This document shows positions 18,470 to 26,895 of a stretch of 64,000 nucleotides of DNA, piece by piece. The position numbers and the translations under genes are program-made. Origin of the DNA: Cellulomonas sp. SLBN-39. GTDB lineage: Bacteria > Actinomycetota > Actinomycetes > Actinomycetales > Cellulomonadaceae. The DNA is taken from the NCBI RefSeq assembly GCF_006715865.1, contig NZ_VFOA01000001.1:3224001-3288000 (forward strand), written 5' to 3'. Each line of letters opens with the position of its first letter. The stretch's first letter is position 1. The notes under the pieces were generated by a model, which did not search any database, was not told the DNA's origin, and saw only the letters and a list, made by a program, of their open reading frames with translations.

Positions 18470-19669
18470 GTGAGCACCATCGCGACCGTCCGCGACGTCG
18501 TCGCCGCCCTCGACCGGCGGTACCCGCCCGGGACCGCCGAGCCCTGGGACCGGGTCGGCCTCGCGGTCGGGGACCCCGACGCCCCCGTGCGCCGGGTGCT
18601 GCTCGCCGTCGACCCCGTCGCCGCCGTCGTCGACGAGGCGCTCGGCTGGGGTGCCGACCTGCTGCTGACGCACCACCCGCTGCTGCTGCGCGGCGTGCAC
18701 TCCGTCGCCGCGACGACCGCCAAGGGCGCGCTCGTGCACCGCCTGGTGCGGGGCGGGTGCGCGCTGCACACCGCGCACACCAACGCCGACGCGGCCGTCG
18801 ACGGCGTCGCCCACGCACTCGCCGACGCCATCGGCGTGCACGGCACCGTCCCGCTCGTGCCCGCGGGCGTGCCGGCGCTCGACAAGCACGTGGTCCTGGT
18901 GCCGAGCGAGCACGCCGACGCGCTCGTCGACGCGCTGTCCGCGGCCGGTGCCGGCGCGCTCGGCGCGTACGCGCGGTGCGCGTGGACCACCGTGGGGGAG
19001 GGCACGTTCCTGCCGCTCGACGGCGCCACGCCCGCGGTAGGCGTTGTCGGCGAGGTCGCCCGGGTGCGCGAGACCCGCATCGAGATGGTGGCCCCGCGCC
19101 GGTCGCGGTCGCAGGTCGTGGCCGCCGTGCGGGCGGCGCACCCGTACGAGGAGCCCGCCTTCGACGTCCTGGAGCTGGCGTCCCTGCCCGGGCAGACGGG
19201 GCTCGGGCGCGTCGGCACGCTGGACCGGCCCCTGCCGCTGGCGGACTTCGCCGAAGCCGTGGCCCGCGCCCTGCCCGCCACCGTGCAGGGCGTGCGCTAC
19301 GCGGGAGACCCCGCGATGCCGGTCCACCGGGTCGCCGTGCTCGGCGGGTCCGGGGACTCGCTGTTCGACGCCGTCCGCGCGGCCGACGTCGACGCCTACG
19401 TCACCGCGGACCTGCGCCACCACCCGGCGTCCGAGCAGCAGGAGCAGGCGCTGTTCGAGGCGAAGGGGGCCGCCCCCCGGCCCGCGCTCGTCGACCTCGC
19501 GCACTCGGCGTCGGAGTGGCCGTGGCTCGCCCGCGCGGCCGACGCGCTGCGCGCCGACCTGGCCGCCGCGGGCACTACGGTGGAGACCCGCGTGAGCACG
19601 CTGCGCACCGACCCCTGGACGGGCCGTGTGCCGCAGCCCGCCCGCACCCAGCCGGAAGGAACCCCGTGA
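18470..19669 (+). CDS. Nif3-like dinuclear metal centre protein
   Basis: A 399-residue member of the NIF3/DUF34 family, which binds two metal ions and has been linked to GTP cyclohydrolase-like or metal-insertion roles that remain unsettled. Metal ligands are in LLTHHP (His68, His69), the HTAHTNAD segment (about 100-107) and the C-terminal DLAHSASE. Between the halves there is an inserted PII/CutA-like domain (from about residue 135, KHVVLVPSEHADALVDAL), typical of the long form. TAGGTT ends 7 bases before GTG 18470, so the message is probably leaderless. It leads an operon with the zinc-ribbon and phosphatase genes. Confidence 0.92.
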   Translation: MSTIATVRDVVAALDRRYPPGTAEPWDRVGLAVGDPDAPVRRVLLAVDPVAAVVDEALGWGADLLLTHHPLLLRGVHSVAATTAKGALVHRLVRGGCALHTAHTNADAAVDGVAHALADAIGVHGTVPLVPAGVPALDKHVVLVPSEHADALVDALSAAGAGALGAYARCAWTTVGEGTFLPLDGATPAVGVVGEVARVRETRIEMVAPRRSRSQVVAAVRAAHPYEEPAFDVLELASLPGQTGLGRVGTLDRPLPLADFAEAVARALPATVQGVRYAGDPAMPVHRVAVLGGSGDSLFDAVRAADVDAYVTADLRHHPASEQQEQALFEAKGAAPRPALVDLAHSASEWPWLARAADALRADLAAAGTTVETRVSTLRTDPWTGRVPQPARTQPEGTP

Positions 19670-20406
19670 CGAGCGCCCCCGTCGCCGACCAGCGTCGCCT
19701 GCTCGAGGTCCAGGACCTCGACACCCGCCTCGACCAGCTCGCCCACCGCCGTCGCACGCTGCCCGCGCTCGCGCGGCTGACCGAGCTCGACGCGCAGGTC
19801 GGCGACCTGTACACCGCCCTCGTGACGTCGCGGACCGCGGCCTCGGACCTGCGGCGCGAGCTCACCAAGGCCGAGGCCGACGTCGCCCAGGTCCGCACCC
19901 GTGCCGCGCGCGACCAGCAGCGGCTCGACCAGGGCCAGGTCTCCGCGAAGGACGCGCAGGCGCTGACCAGCGAGCTCGAGAGCCTGGCGCGCCGCCAGTC
20001 CGACCTCGAGGACGTCGAGCTCGAGGTCATGGAGCGGCTCGAGGCCCACGAGTCCACGCTCGCCGAGCTGGAGACGGCCCACGCGGCGCTCGCGTCGGAC
20101 CGGGCAGCCGTCGTCGCCGAGCGCGACGCCGGCTGGGCCGAGGTCGACGCCGAGGCCGACCGCGTCCGGGCTGCGCGCGAGAAGGCCGTCGCCGGCCTCG
20201 ACGAGCGTCTCGTCGCGCTGTACGAGCGCCTGCGCGGGCAGCTCGGCGGCCGGGGCGCCGCCCCGCTGCGCGGCAACCGCTGCGACGGCTGCCGCCTCGA
20301 GCTCAACCCGCTGGACCTCGAGGCCATCCGTGCGCGTCCCGAGGACGCGGTCGTGCGCTGCGAGGAGTGCGGGCGGATCCTCGTGCGGCTGCCCGCCAAC
20401 GCATGA
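19666..20406 (+). CDS. Coiled-coil zinc-ribbon protein (CT398/CdsZ-like)
   Basis: A 246-residue protein with two parts. A long coiled-coil (about 10-185) is rich in Glu, Arg and Leu. The C-terminal zinc ribbon has Cys206-x2-Cys209 and Cys232-x2-Cys235. This is the widespread family often placed between nif3 and an RNase H gene in actinobacteria, with proposed but unproven nucleic-acid-related roles. GTG 19666 overlaps the nif3 stop (GTGA) and its own stop overlaps the next start (ATGA), so the operon is tightly coupled. Confidence 0.9.
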   Translation: MTSAPVADQRRLLEVQDLDTRLDQLAHRRRTLPALARLTELDAQVGDLYTALVTSRTAASDLRRELTKAEADVAQVRTRAARDQQRLDQGQVSAKDAQALTSELESLARRQSDLEDVELEVMERLEAHESTLAELETAHAALASDRAAVVAERDAGWAEVDAEADRVRAAREKAVAGLDERLVALYERLRGQLGGRGAAPLRGNRCDGCRLELNPLDLEAIRARPEDAVVRCEECGRILVRLPANA

Positions 20407-21182
20407 GCCCGGTCGAGGAGCCGCGCGGGACGCCCGGCCGGCCGTCGGCCCAGCCCGGGGACGCCGGTGCGACGGGTCGCCGGCGGACCGCCGGACCCTC
20501 AGGGGCGGGTGTGCGGTTCGACGAGGAGCGGCCCGTCACGGTCGTCCTCGTCCGCCACGGGCAGACCGCGATGACGGTCTCGCGCGGCTACTCGGGCTCC
20601 TCCGAGCCGGGCCCGCCGCTGGACGCGACCGGTCGGGCGCAGGCGGCGTCCGCGGCGGAGCTCGTCGACCGTGTCGGCCGCGACCTGTGGGGCGACGTGC
20701 CCTACCCGGGGGAGGTCGTCGCCTCGCCGATGGTCCGGACGCAGGAGACCGCGGGCGTCGTCGCCGCGCGGCTCGGCCTGCCCGTGCGCACCGACGCCGC
20801 GTTCCGCGAGGCCGACTTCGGCGCCTGGCAGGGGCTGACCTCCGACGAGATCGAGCAGCACTGGCCCGGCACGCTCGAGCCGTGGCACGTCGACGGGCAC
20901 GTGCGCCCGCCCGGCGGGGAGTCCGTCGCGGACGTGGGGGAGCGGTTGCGTGCCGCCCTCGACGGGCTGCGCGGCGGCGGCGAGCGGACCGTCGTGGTGG
21001 TCTCCCACGCGGTCGCGATCCGCGCCGCCCTCGGCGTGACGCTCGGGTCCGCCCCCGGCACGTGGAGCCAGCTGCGCGTCGCGCCGGCGTCGGTCAGCAT
21101 CGTGCGGCTGTACACCGACCGGCGCGACGAGGTCGCCGTCGCCGGTGCGCCGAGCGAGGGCTGGGGTCCCGCAGCCCGCTGA
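20403..21182 (+). CDS. Histidine phosphatase family protein (phosphoglycerate-mutase fold)
   Basis: A 259-residue protein. A disordered Pro/Gly/Ala-rich N-terminus (1-42) precedes a histidine phosphatase domain with the phosphohistidine motif RHGQT (51-55), the FREADFGAWQGL segment (134-145) and the second catalytic His202 in VVSHAVA. In mycobacteria the gene in this position (Rv2228c, as I recall) encodes an RNase HI domain fused to a phosphatase of this kind. Here only the phosphatase part exists and the low-complexity head stands where RNase H would be. Candidate substrates include alpha-ribazole phosphate or small phosphoesters, so the function is not fixed by sequence. Confidence 0.88.
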   Translation: MSPVEEPRGTPGRPSAQPGDAGATGRRRTAGPSGAGVRFDEERPVTVVLVRHGQTAMTVSRGYSGSSEPGPPLDATGRAQAASAAELVDRVGRDLWGDVPYPGEVVASPMVRTQETAGVVAARLGLPVRTDAAFREADFGAWQGLTSDEIEQHWPGTLEPWHVDGHVRPPGGESVADVGERLRAALDGLRGGGERTVVVVSHAVAIRAALGVTLGSAPGTWSQLRVAPASVSIVRLYTDRRDEVAVAGAPSEGWGPAAR

Positions 21183-21229
21183 CCGGACGGGGGCGTTCCC
21201 CGACGTCAGAGCACGACGAGGCGGCGCGG

Positions 21230-22009
21230 TCAGGCCACGACGAGGGAGAGCGTGCGCGCCCCGCGCCGCGGCGGGCCCGCCAGCTCGACCGCCGTCAGCG
21301 CCGTCCCGACGAGTGCGCTCGCGGCGTGCGCCAGGTCCTCCGCGTCCCGCGGGGCGTTGCCGCGGCGGGTCACCAGGTGCCGGGTCAGCACGCCGCGCGT
21401 GTGCTTGGCGTGGTGCGAGACCACCGACCGGCGCCCGTCGACCTCGCGCAGCACCCGCACGTCCACCCACGTCGCGCCCGCGGGCGGGGTCCACGCGGCC
21501 CGGTAGGCCGCCGAGCGGCAGTCGACCACCAGGTCCTCGCCCTCCCCGGCCAGCGCCTCGGCGAGCGGGCCACGCCACGCGGCGGCGAGCGGCCCCACGC
21601 CCGGGAGGTCGGTGCCCATCGACAACCGGTACGCGGGCACCACGTCGTCCACCGTCAGGACGCCCCACAGCGCGCTGACGACCCGGACGGACCGCACCGC
21701 GCGTGCCCGCGCCGCCGGCGTCAGGTCGTCCAGGCCCGCCGCGCCGTACAGCACCCCGGTGTACACCCGGGACGCCCGCGCGGCCGGGGCGTCGCGCAGG
21801 CCCGTGTTGCGGGCGACCTCGGCGGCCAGCCCTGGCGAGACACCCAGCACCGCGCACGCGTCGTCCTGGGCGCCGACCGCGACGAGCGCGTCGAGCACCT
21901 TCTCCCGCCACGGCGTGAGCCCGGGGTGCGCGAGCGCGCCGAGGTCGACCGGCGGGGCGCCGACGGGCGCGGGCGTCTTGCCCTCCGAGGGCGGCAGCAG
22001 CACGAGCAC
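21230..22009 (-). CDS. yaaA: YaaA family peroxide-stress protein
   Basis: A 259-residue DUF328/UPF0246 protein. The N-terminal LLPPSEGK motif (4-11), the SRVYTGVLYGAAG segment and the SHHAKHTRGVLTRHL segment are diagnostic. E. coli YaaA limits intracellular iron and DNA damage under hydrogen peroxide and binds DNA. The role in actinobacteria is unknown. A perfect TACAGT -10 hexamer (minus strand, 22016-22021) ends 6 bases from GTG 22009, indicating a leaderless transcript. It is divergent from the tautomerase-like gene. Confidence 0.9.
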   Translation of the reverse strand: MLVLLPPSEGKTPAPVGAPPVDLGALAHPGLTPWREKVLDALVAVGAQDDACAVLGVSPGLAAEVARNTGLRDAPAARASRVYTGVLYGAAGLDDLTPAARARAVRSVRVVSALWGVLTVDDVVPAYRLSMGTDLPGVGPLAAAWRGPLAEALAGEGEDLVVDCRSAAYRAAWTPPAGATWVDVRVLREVDGRRSVVSHHAKHTRGVLTRHLVTRRGNAPRDAEDLAHAASALVGTALTAVELAGPPRRGARTLSLVVA

Positions 22010-22061
22010 CGCTGCACTGTACGGTGCGGTCCTGCCCGTCCGACGACCCCGCAGGAGTGCC

Positions 22062-22445
22062 GTGGCTCACGTGAAGGTGTACGGCCGCCGCTCGGCCTGG
22101 GGCCACCGGCGGGCCGAGGTCTCCGACGCCCTGCACGCGGCCCTCGTCGACGCCTGGGGCATCCCGTCGACCAAGCGGTTCCACCGGTTCCTGCTGCTCG
22201 ACGACGAGGACCTGGTCGCACCGCGCGGGCACGACTACCTCGTCGTCGAGGTCGTCGCCTTCACCGGGCGCAGCCCCGCCGCCGTGCGGGCCCTGCTCGC
22301 GGCCATGACCGACGACGTCGCCCCGGCGCTCGGCCTGGCGCCCGACGACCTGGAGGTCGTCGTGCTGGAGAGCCCGCCCACGCACTGGGCGATCCGCGGC
22401 ACCACCGGCGACGCTCTCCAGCTGGACTACCGCGTCGACGTCTGA
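22062..22445 (+). CDS. Tautomerase-like protein lacking the N-terminal proline
   Basis: A 127-residue protein beginning VAHVKVYGRRS, with later ALVDAWGIPSTKRFHRFLLLDDEDL and a C-terminal THWAIRG...LDYRVDV. The spacing and motifs resemble the two-beta-alpha-beta tautomerase superfamily. The general base of that family is Pro1 after removal of methionine. Here the residue exposed would be Ala, so classical tautomerase chemistry is doubtful. GTG 22062 follows GCAGGAGTGCC, a good ribosome binding site. A different start restoring Pro1 is not available nearby. The family assignment is by motif recognition only. Confidence 0.72.
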   Translation: MAHVKVYGRRSAWGHRRAEVSDALHAALVDAWGIPSTKRFHRFLLLDDEDLVAPRGHDYLVVEVVAFTGRSPAAVRALLAAMTDDVAPALGLAPDDLEVVVLESPPTHWAIRGTTGDALQLDYRVDV

Positions 22446-22473
22446 CCGTGCCGCACCCCCCCGGCGCGACGGG

Positions 22474-22479
22474 TAGGCT
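22474..22479 (+). promoter_or_regulatory. -10 hexamer of rnpB
   Basis: TAGGCT lies 7 bases before G22486, the first paired base of the RNase P RNA. This is the same hexamer and spacing seen before the start codons of many genes in this window and supports reading those as leaderless promoters. Confidence 0.65.
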
Positions 22480-22485
22480 GGGCGC

Positions 22486-22877
22486 GCGGACGAGTCAGCC
22501 AGGCGGCCGCGTCAGGGCCTTCGTGGTCCTGCCGAGGAACGTCCGGGCTCCGCAGGGCAGGGTGGTGGGTAACGCCCACCCGGGGTGACCCGCGGGACAG
22601 TGCCACAGAGAACAGACCGCCACGTCGCATTTCGGTGCGACGGGGTAAGGGTGAAACGGTGGTGCAAGAGACCACCAGCGCACCGGGTGACCGGTGCGGC
22701 TAGGCAAACCCCACCCGGAGCAAGGCCAGACAGGGAGCGTCCGAGGGCTGCCCGCCCGAGCTCCCGGGTAGGCCGCTGGAGGCGTGCGGCGACGCACGTC
22801 GTAGATGGATGGTCGCCACCCGCGCGTGGGCAACCGCGCACGGGGACAGAACCCGGCGTACCGGCTGACTCGTCCGC
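22486..22877 (+). ncRNA. rnpB: RNase P RNA, bacterial class A
   Basis: The catalytic RNA that matures tRNA 5' ends. The terminal helix P1 is a perfect 15-bp match of GCGGACGAGTCAGCC (22486-22500) with GGCTGACTCGTCCGC (22863-22877). The conserved P4-region strand GAGGAACGTCCGGGCTCC (22533-22550), the ACAGTGCCACAGAGAACAGACC stretch (22599-22619) and GGTAAGGGTGAAACGGTG (22644-22661) are all recognisable. The length of 392 is usual for actinobacteria. Several apparent reading frames across it are artefacts. Confidence 0.96.
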
Positions 22878-22913
22878 CCCTCCGGGGTGCCCGCGCGGCG
22901 CCCGCCGGAGGGG
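22877..22913 (+). terminator. Hairpin after rnpB
   Basis: CCCCTCCGG (22877-22885) pairs with CCGGAGGGG (22905-22913) directly after the RNase P RNA, with a GC-rich loop that can itself pair. It is the probable terminator of rnpB. Confidence 0.6.
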
Positions 22914-22932
22914 TCCCGGGCCGGCGACCTCC

Positions 22933-23127
22933 TCAGGCGGCGTGCCCGGAACGGCTCTGCCGCTGGCGCGGCACGAAGGGCAGGCGCGGCAGGTCCGCGT
23001 GCCCCGCGACCTGCGGGCGGCTGTCCCGCTGCTGGCCGGTGCGCGCGCGGGCGGGCCGGGGGACGAACGGCAGACCGGGTCCCCGGGCCGTCCGGCTCGC
23101 GTCGTCGTGGCGCTGGTCGCCTGCCAT
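22933..23127 (-). CDS. Small basic protein of unknown function with two PFVPR motifs
   Basis: A 64-residue frame whose ATG 23127 is preceded by GAGGGGGAC, a good ribosome binding site. The peptide is basic and appears disordered, with two copies of LPFVPR (residues 19-24 and 49-54 approximately), each followed by an Arg/Gln-rich tail. It lies between rnpB and a VOC-family gene on the minus strand. I do not recognise the family. The ribosome binding site and internal repeat argue for a real gene, but the size leaves doubt. Confidence 0.45.
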   Translation of the reverse strand: MAGDQRHDDASRTARGPGLPFVPRPARARTGQQRDSRPQVAGHADLPRLPFVPRQRQSRSGHAA

Positions 23128-23278
23128 GGTGTCCCCCTCGTCACCGTGCCGTGCTCTCACCACCACGGTAGGAGCCCGTGGCGCACGCACCAGGGACCGC
23201 CCGCGACCCCAACCCGCGTGCGCGGGTGAGATCCGTCGGGTGCCGCGGGCGGAGGGGACGAAGGTCCCGCCCGCGCCG

Positions 23279-23671
23279 TCAGCCCGCCTGCGCCCGGGCG
23301 AGGTCGGCGGGCGTGCTGCGCAGGAGGCAGAACTCGTTGCCCTCGGGGTCGGCCAGCACGTGCCAGGTCACGTCCTGCTGGCCCACGTCCACGGGTGTCG
23401 CACCGAGCTCGAGCAGCCGGGCGAGCTCGGTCGCCTGGTCCGAGCCGTCGGGCGGGCGCAGGTCCGGGTGCAGGCGGTTCTTCACGCGGCGTTCGTCGGG
23501 GACGCGCACGAAGAGCCACCCCGTCGCGGAGCCGTCGGCGGGCGCGAGCTCGACCTCCTCGCCGTCGCCCTCCTCGTCCGTGACCGTCCACCCGAGGACC
23601 CGCGACCACCAGCGCGCCAGGGCGGTCGGGTCGGCGGCGTCGATCGACAGCTGCGAGACGATCAGGTGCAT
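23279..23671 (-). CDS. VOC superfamily (glyoxalase-like) protein
   Basis: A 130-residue single-domain protein. The beginning SQLSIDAADPTALARWWSRVLGW and the end VLADPEGNEFCLLR are typical of the vicinal-oxygen-chelate fold. His in TWHVLADPEGNEF and Glu in the last motif are possible metal ligands. Actinobacterial proteins of this type are often annotated as glyoxalase-like or bleomycin-resistance-like, and the substrate cannot be predicted. A TAGCGT hexamer ends 6 bases before ATG 23671, so the message may be leaderless. Confidence 0.87.
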   Translation of the reverse strand: MHLIVSQLSIDAADPTALARWWSRVLGWTVTDEEGDGEEVELAPADGSATGWLFVRVPDERRVKNRLHPDLRPPDGSDQATELARLLELGATPVDVGQQDVTWHVLADPEGNEFCLLRSTPADLARAQAG

Positions 23672-23688
23672 GGCACGACGCTAGGGGC

Positions 23689-23720
23689 TGACGCGCCCGC
23701 AGGCATCCCCGGGCGCGTCA
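23689..23720 (-). terminator. Hairpin at the 3' end of the desaturase gene
   Basis: TGACGCGCCCG and CGGGCGCGTCA form an 11-bp stem with a 10-base loop that includes the desaturase stop codon. A terminator role is plausible, but it also lies close to the VOC gene start. Confidence 0.45.
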
Positions 23721-24794
23721 GGCGCGGTAGCGCGCGACCATCGGGCAGTCGAACGGGTCGCGCGCCTGCAGGCCGACCTCGTTGAGGTACTCCACGACGC
23801 GGCGGTACGACTCCACCAGCGTCGTCTGCGTGTACGGCATGCCGACGCGCGCGCAGTGCTCCCGGACCAGCTCACGGGCACGGGCCAGGTGCGGGCGGGG
23901 CATCGAGGGGAACAGGTGGTGCTCGATCTGCGCGTCGAGCCCGCCCATGAGCGCGGTCACCCAGCGGCCGCCGGAGATGTTGCGCGACGTCAGCACCTGC
24001 TTGGACAGGAAGTCCAGCCGGCTCTCGGCCGGGATGATCGCCATGCCCTTGTGGTTCGGGGCGAAGGACGCGCCCATGTACACGCCGAACACCGCGAGCT
24101 GCACGGCGAGGAACGCGGCGGCCATGCCGAGCGGGAGCTGCCACACGACCAGGGCGACGTACCCGACGAGGCGGACGGCCATGAGCACCAGCTCGGTGGT
24201 GCGGGCGCGGCTGGGGGCGGACGCGAGCGCCGAGCGGATCGACACCACGTGCAGGTTGAGGCCCTCGAGCGTCAGGAGGGGGAAGAACAGCCACCCCTGG
24301 CGGCGGGTGAGGGCGCCCATGAAGCCGCTCTGCTGCGCGGCGTCCTCGGGCAGGAACGAGATCGTGTCCCGCTCGATGTCCGGGTCCTTGCCGCGGCGGT
24401 TCGGGTTCGCGTGGTGGCGGTTGTGCTTGGTCGTCCACCAGCTGTGGCTGATCCCGACGACCGCGTTGGCCAGGACCCGCCCGAGCCTGTCGTTGGCCGG
24501 TCCGGTGCGCAGGACCTGGCGGTGGGACGCCTCGTGCGAGACGAACGCGACCTGTGTGAGCACGACGCCGAGCGCGGCGGCGACGAGCAGCTGCCACCAC
24601 GACGGGCCGATGACGACGAGCGCGGTGAGGAGCGCGGCGAGGGCGACGCCCAGACCCGTGAGCAGGCCCACGTAGAACCGCGGCGTGCGCTCGAGGAGGC
24701 CCGCCTCCCGGACGGCGGCAGCCAGCTCGTGGTAGCTGCCGGTCGCGGCCTCCTGACGGGGGCGCGGTCGCGTCGGGGTAGGGGCGAGCGTCAC
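23718..24794 (-). CDS. Membrane fatty acid desaturase
   Basis: A 358-residue di-iron desaturase. The three histidine boxes are HEASH (about 88-92), HNRHH (about 124-128) and QIEHH (about 291-295). The Q in the third box is typical of front-end and acyl-lipid desaturases. Hydrophobic pairs near residues 45-85 and 200-245 fit the usual four membrane spans. GTG 24794 follows CCTGGAGGCCCC. It introduces a double bond into membrane acyl chains, which fits adjustment of membrane fluidity, but the position of the bond cannot be read from the sequence. Confidence 0.93.
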   Translation of the reverse strand: MTLAPTPTRPRPRQEAATGSYHELAAAVREAGLLERTPRFYVGLLTGLGVALAALLTALVVIGPSWWQLLVAAALGVVLTQVAFVSHEASHRQVLRTGPANDRLGRVLANAVVGISHSWWTTKHNRHHANPNRRGKDPDIERDTISFLPEDAAQQSGFMGALTRRQGWLFFPLLTLEGLNLHVVSIRSALASAPSRARTTELVLMAVRLVGYVALVVWQLPLGMAAAFLAVQLAVFGVYMGASFAPNHKGMAIIPAESRLDFLSKQVLTSRNISGGRWVTALMGGLDAQIEHHLFPSMPRPHLARARELVREHCARVGMPYTQTTLVESYRRVVEYLNEVGLQARDPFDCPMVARYRA

Positions 24795-24866
24795 GGGGCC
24801 TCCAGGGCGTGGGTCGACTTCCCAGCCGTGGGGGTGAGCGGTCGCTCGGCGGTACGGATGCCCTCG

Positions 24867-24895
24867 AGAGTACGTGCCGTTCAGGCCGGTGGTAA
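24867..24895 (-). promoter_or_regulatory. Candidate promoter of the desaturase gene
   Basis: On the minus strand TTACCA and TACTCT are separated by exactly 17 bases, giving a predicted 5' leader of about 65 bases before GTG 24794. Both hexamers are close to housekeeping consensus. Confidence 0.55.
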
Positions 24896-24978
24896 GGGGC
24901 GTGCCGGGTGGTGGACGGGGAGGTCCTGTGCACGTGCGGCCGGCGGGCCGCCGACCTTGCCCGGTCCGTCTCCTGGCG

Positions 24979-25746
24979 TCAGTGCGCGCGGTCGGCGGCC
25001 AGGCGGGCCGCCCCGACGATTCCCGCGGCGTTCCGCAGGCGGGCGGGGACGATCGGCGTGCGCAGGTCCAGCAGCGGCAGGAACTCCGCGTGCTTCTTGC
25101 TCACGCCGCCGCCGACGACGATGAGGTCGGGCCACAGCAGGTTCTCCACGACCGTGAAGTACCGCTGCAGCCGCTGCGCCCACTGCTCCCAGCTGAGGTC
25201 CTCGCGGTCGCGGACGGCCTCCGACGCGCGGGTCTCGGCGTCGTGCCCGTCGATCTCGAGGTGGCCGAGCTCGGTGTTGGGCACCAGCACGCCGTCGACG
25301 ACGAGGCAGGTGCCGATTCCGGTGCCGAGCGTGACGACGAGGACGACGCCGTCGACGTCCTGCGCCGCGCCGTACTCGACCTCGGCGTACCCGGCGGCGT
25401 CGGCGTCGTTGACGGCGAACACCTTGCGGCCCGTCGCCGCGCCGACGGCCTTCTCGACGTCCGTCCCGATCCAGCTCTTGTCGACGTTCGCGGCCGACTG
25501 CGCCACGCCGTGCAGGATGACCGCGGGGAAGGTCACGCCGATCGGCACGTGCTTGTCGAGGTCGAAGGAGTCGACGACCTCGGCGACGGTCTGCGCGACC
25601 GCCGCGGGCGTCGCCGGCTGCGGGGTCGGGATCCGCAGCCGGTCGGCCGCGAACTCCCCGATCCGCAGGTCGACGGGGGCGCCCTTGATGCCGGACCCGC
25701 CGATGTCGATGCCGAACGCCGTGTCGTGCTTGGTGTGCTTGGTCAT
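24979..25746 (-). CDS. ppgK: Polyphosphate glucokinase
   Basis: A 255-residue ROK-type kinase that phosphorylates glucose with polyphosphate or ATP. Motifs include the phosphate-binding [11 protein letters not shown] (12-22), [23 protein letters not shown] and [13 protein letters not shown]; the latter glucose-binding region lacks the zinc-binding cysteines of other ROK proteins, as usual for PPGK. ATG 25746 overlaps the map stop codon (ATGA), so it is coupled to methionine aminopeptidase. PPGK is a typical actinobacterial route into glycolysis. Confidence 0.94.
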   Translation of the reverse strand: MTKHTKHDTAFGIDIGGSGIKGAPVDLRIGEFAADRLRIPTPQPATPAAVAQTVAEVVDSFDLDKHVPIGVTFPAVILHGVAQSAANVDKSWIGTDVEKAVGAATGRKVFAVNDADAAGYAEVEYGAAQDVDGVVLVVTLGTGIGTCLVVDGVLVPNTELGHLEIDGHDAETRASEAVRDREDLSWEQWAQRLQRYFTVVENLLWPDLIVVGGGVSKKHAEFLPLLDLRTPIVPARLRNAAGIVGAARLAADRAH

Positions 25747-26615
25747 GGGAGCGTCAGGACCTCCGCGCCGGTGTCGGTGACGAGCAGGGTGTGCTCGAAC
25801 TGGGCGCTGCGGCGCCGGTCGGCGGTGACGACGGTCCAGCCGTCGTCCCACATCTCCCAGTCCGCCGTGCCGAGGTTGAGCATGGGCTCGATGGTGAAGA
25901 CCATGCCGGGCTCGATGACCGTGGCGTGGTCGGGGGCAGCGTCGTAGTGCGGCACGACCAGCCCGGTGTGGAACGCGGGGCCGACGCCGTGCCCGGTGAA
26001 GTCGCGCACCACGCCGTAGCCGAACCGGGCGGCGTACTTCTCGATGACCCGGCCGACCACGTTGATCTCGCGCCCGGGCCGGACGGCCTTGATCCCGCGC
26101 TCCAGGGCCTCGCGCGTGCGCTCGACCAGCAGACGGGTCTCCTCGTCGACGTCCCCGGCGAGGAACGTGGCGTTGTTGTCGCCGTGGACCCCGTCGACGT
26201 ACGCGGTGACGTCGACGTTCACGATGTCGCCGTCCTCGACGACCGTCGAGTCGGGGATGCCGTGGCAGACGACCTCGTTGAGCGACGTGCACAACGACTT
26301 GGGGAAGCCGCGGTAGCCCAGCGTCGAGGGGTACGCGCCGTGCGCGACGAGGAAGTCGTGCCCGATCGCGTCGAGCTCGTCCGTCGTGACGCCGGGGCGT
26401 ACGTGGCGGCCGACCTCCTCGAGGGCCTGGGCGGCGATCCGCGCGGCGACCCGCACACGGCCGACCGTCTCGGGGTCCAGCACGTCGGACCCGCGCCACG
26501 GCGCCGGTGCGGGCCGGTCGACGTACTCGGGCCGCGCGATCGCGGCGGGGACGGGACGGCGAGGGCTGACGCGCCCGGGGGACAGGGCGGCGCGCGACGC
26601 GTGGACCGGCGACAT
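25743..26615 (-). CDS. map: Methionine aminopeptidase, type I
   Basis: A 290-residue metalloenzyme that removes the initiator methionine after deformylation. The five metal ligands are present in order: [17 protein letters not shown] (two Asp), FTGHGVG (His), TIEPM (Glu) and FEHTLL (Glu). An N-terminal extension of about 40 residues rich in Pro and Arg resembles the SH3-ligand-like extension of actinobacterial type 1c enzymes. TAGACT ends 7 bases before ATG 26615, consistent with a leaderless message. Confidence 0.96.
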   Translation of the reverse strand: MSPVHASRAALSPGRVSPRRPVPAAIARPEYVDRPAPAPWRGSDVLDPETVGRVRVAARIAAQALEEVGRHVRPGVTTDELDAIGHDFLVAHGAYPSTLGYRGFPKSLCTSLNEVVCHGIPDSTVVEDGDIVNVDVTAYVDGVHGDNNATFLAGDVDEETRLLVERTREALERGIKAVRPGREINVVGRVIEKYAARFGYGVVRDFTGHGVGPAFHTGLVVPHYDAAPDHATVIEPGMVFTIEPMLNLGTADWEMWDDGWTVVTADRRRSAQFEHTLLVTDTGAEVLTLP

Positions 26616-26680
26616 GCCTGGCAGTCTACGGACGTGCGGAGCGCCGGCACCTCGCGGGCGCCGCCGGAGAGGAGCCCGCC

Positions 26681-26854
26681 GTGGCCGAGGAGTACTGGTT
26701 CAACACCCGCACGCACGAGGTCGAGGCCGGCCGGCGCAGCGACTGGAGCCAGGTGATGGGCCCCTACGCGACGCGGGAGGAGGCCGAGCGGGCGCTGGAG
26801 ACCGCGCGCCGGCGCACCGAGCGCTGGGACGCGCAGGACGCCGCCGACGACTGA
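26681..26854 (+). CDS. Small SPOR-like domain protein
   Basis: A 57-residue protein starting at GTG 26681 after a strong GAGAGGAG ribosome binding site (26667-26674). The sequence has [12 protein letters not shown], then W-SQVMGPY, then [10 protein letters not shown], then a charged helix. The G-P-Y followed by a TREEA helix resembles the single-unit SPOR-like proteins common in actinobacteria, where the role is unknown. It is divergent from map and convergent with panB. It is short but has strong initiation signals and a stop at 26852-26854. Confidence 0.75.
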   Translation: MAEEYWFNTRTHEVEAGRRSDWSQVMGPYATREEAERALETARRRTERWDAQDAADD

Positions 26855-26895
26855 GGGCGCGCCGAGCCCGGCGGGGTGGTCGGACCCGGCTGCGC

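Noticed and set aside
22495-23144. Several open frames across 22.5-23.2 kb on both strands
   Set aside because: The region is the RNase P RNA with its perfect P1 helix and conserved core, so these frames are artefacts.
25743-26499. Long frame joining ppgK with an upstream 251-codon extension
   Set aside because: The extension is the map gene read in another frame; map itself has all metal ligands and overlaps ppgK by ATGA.
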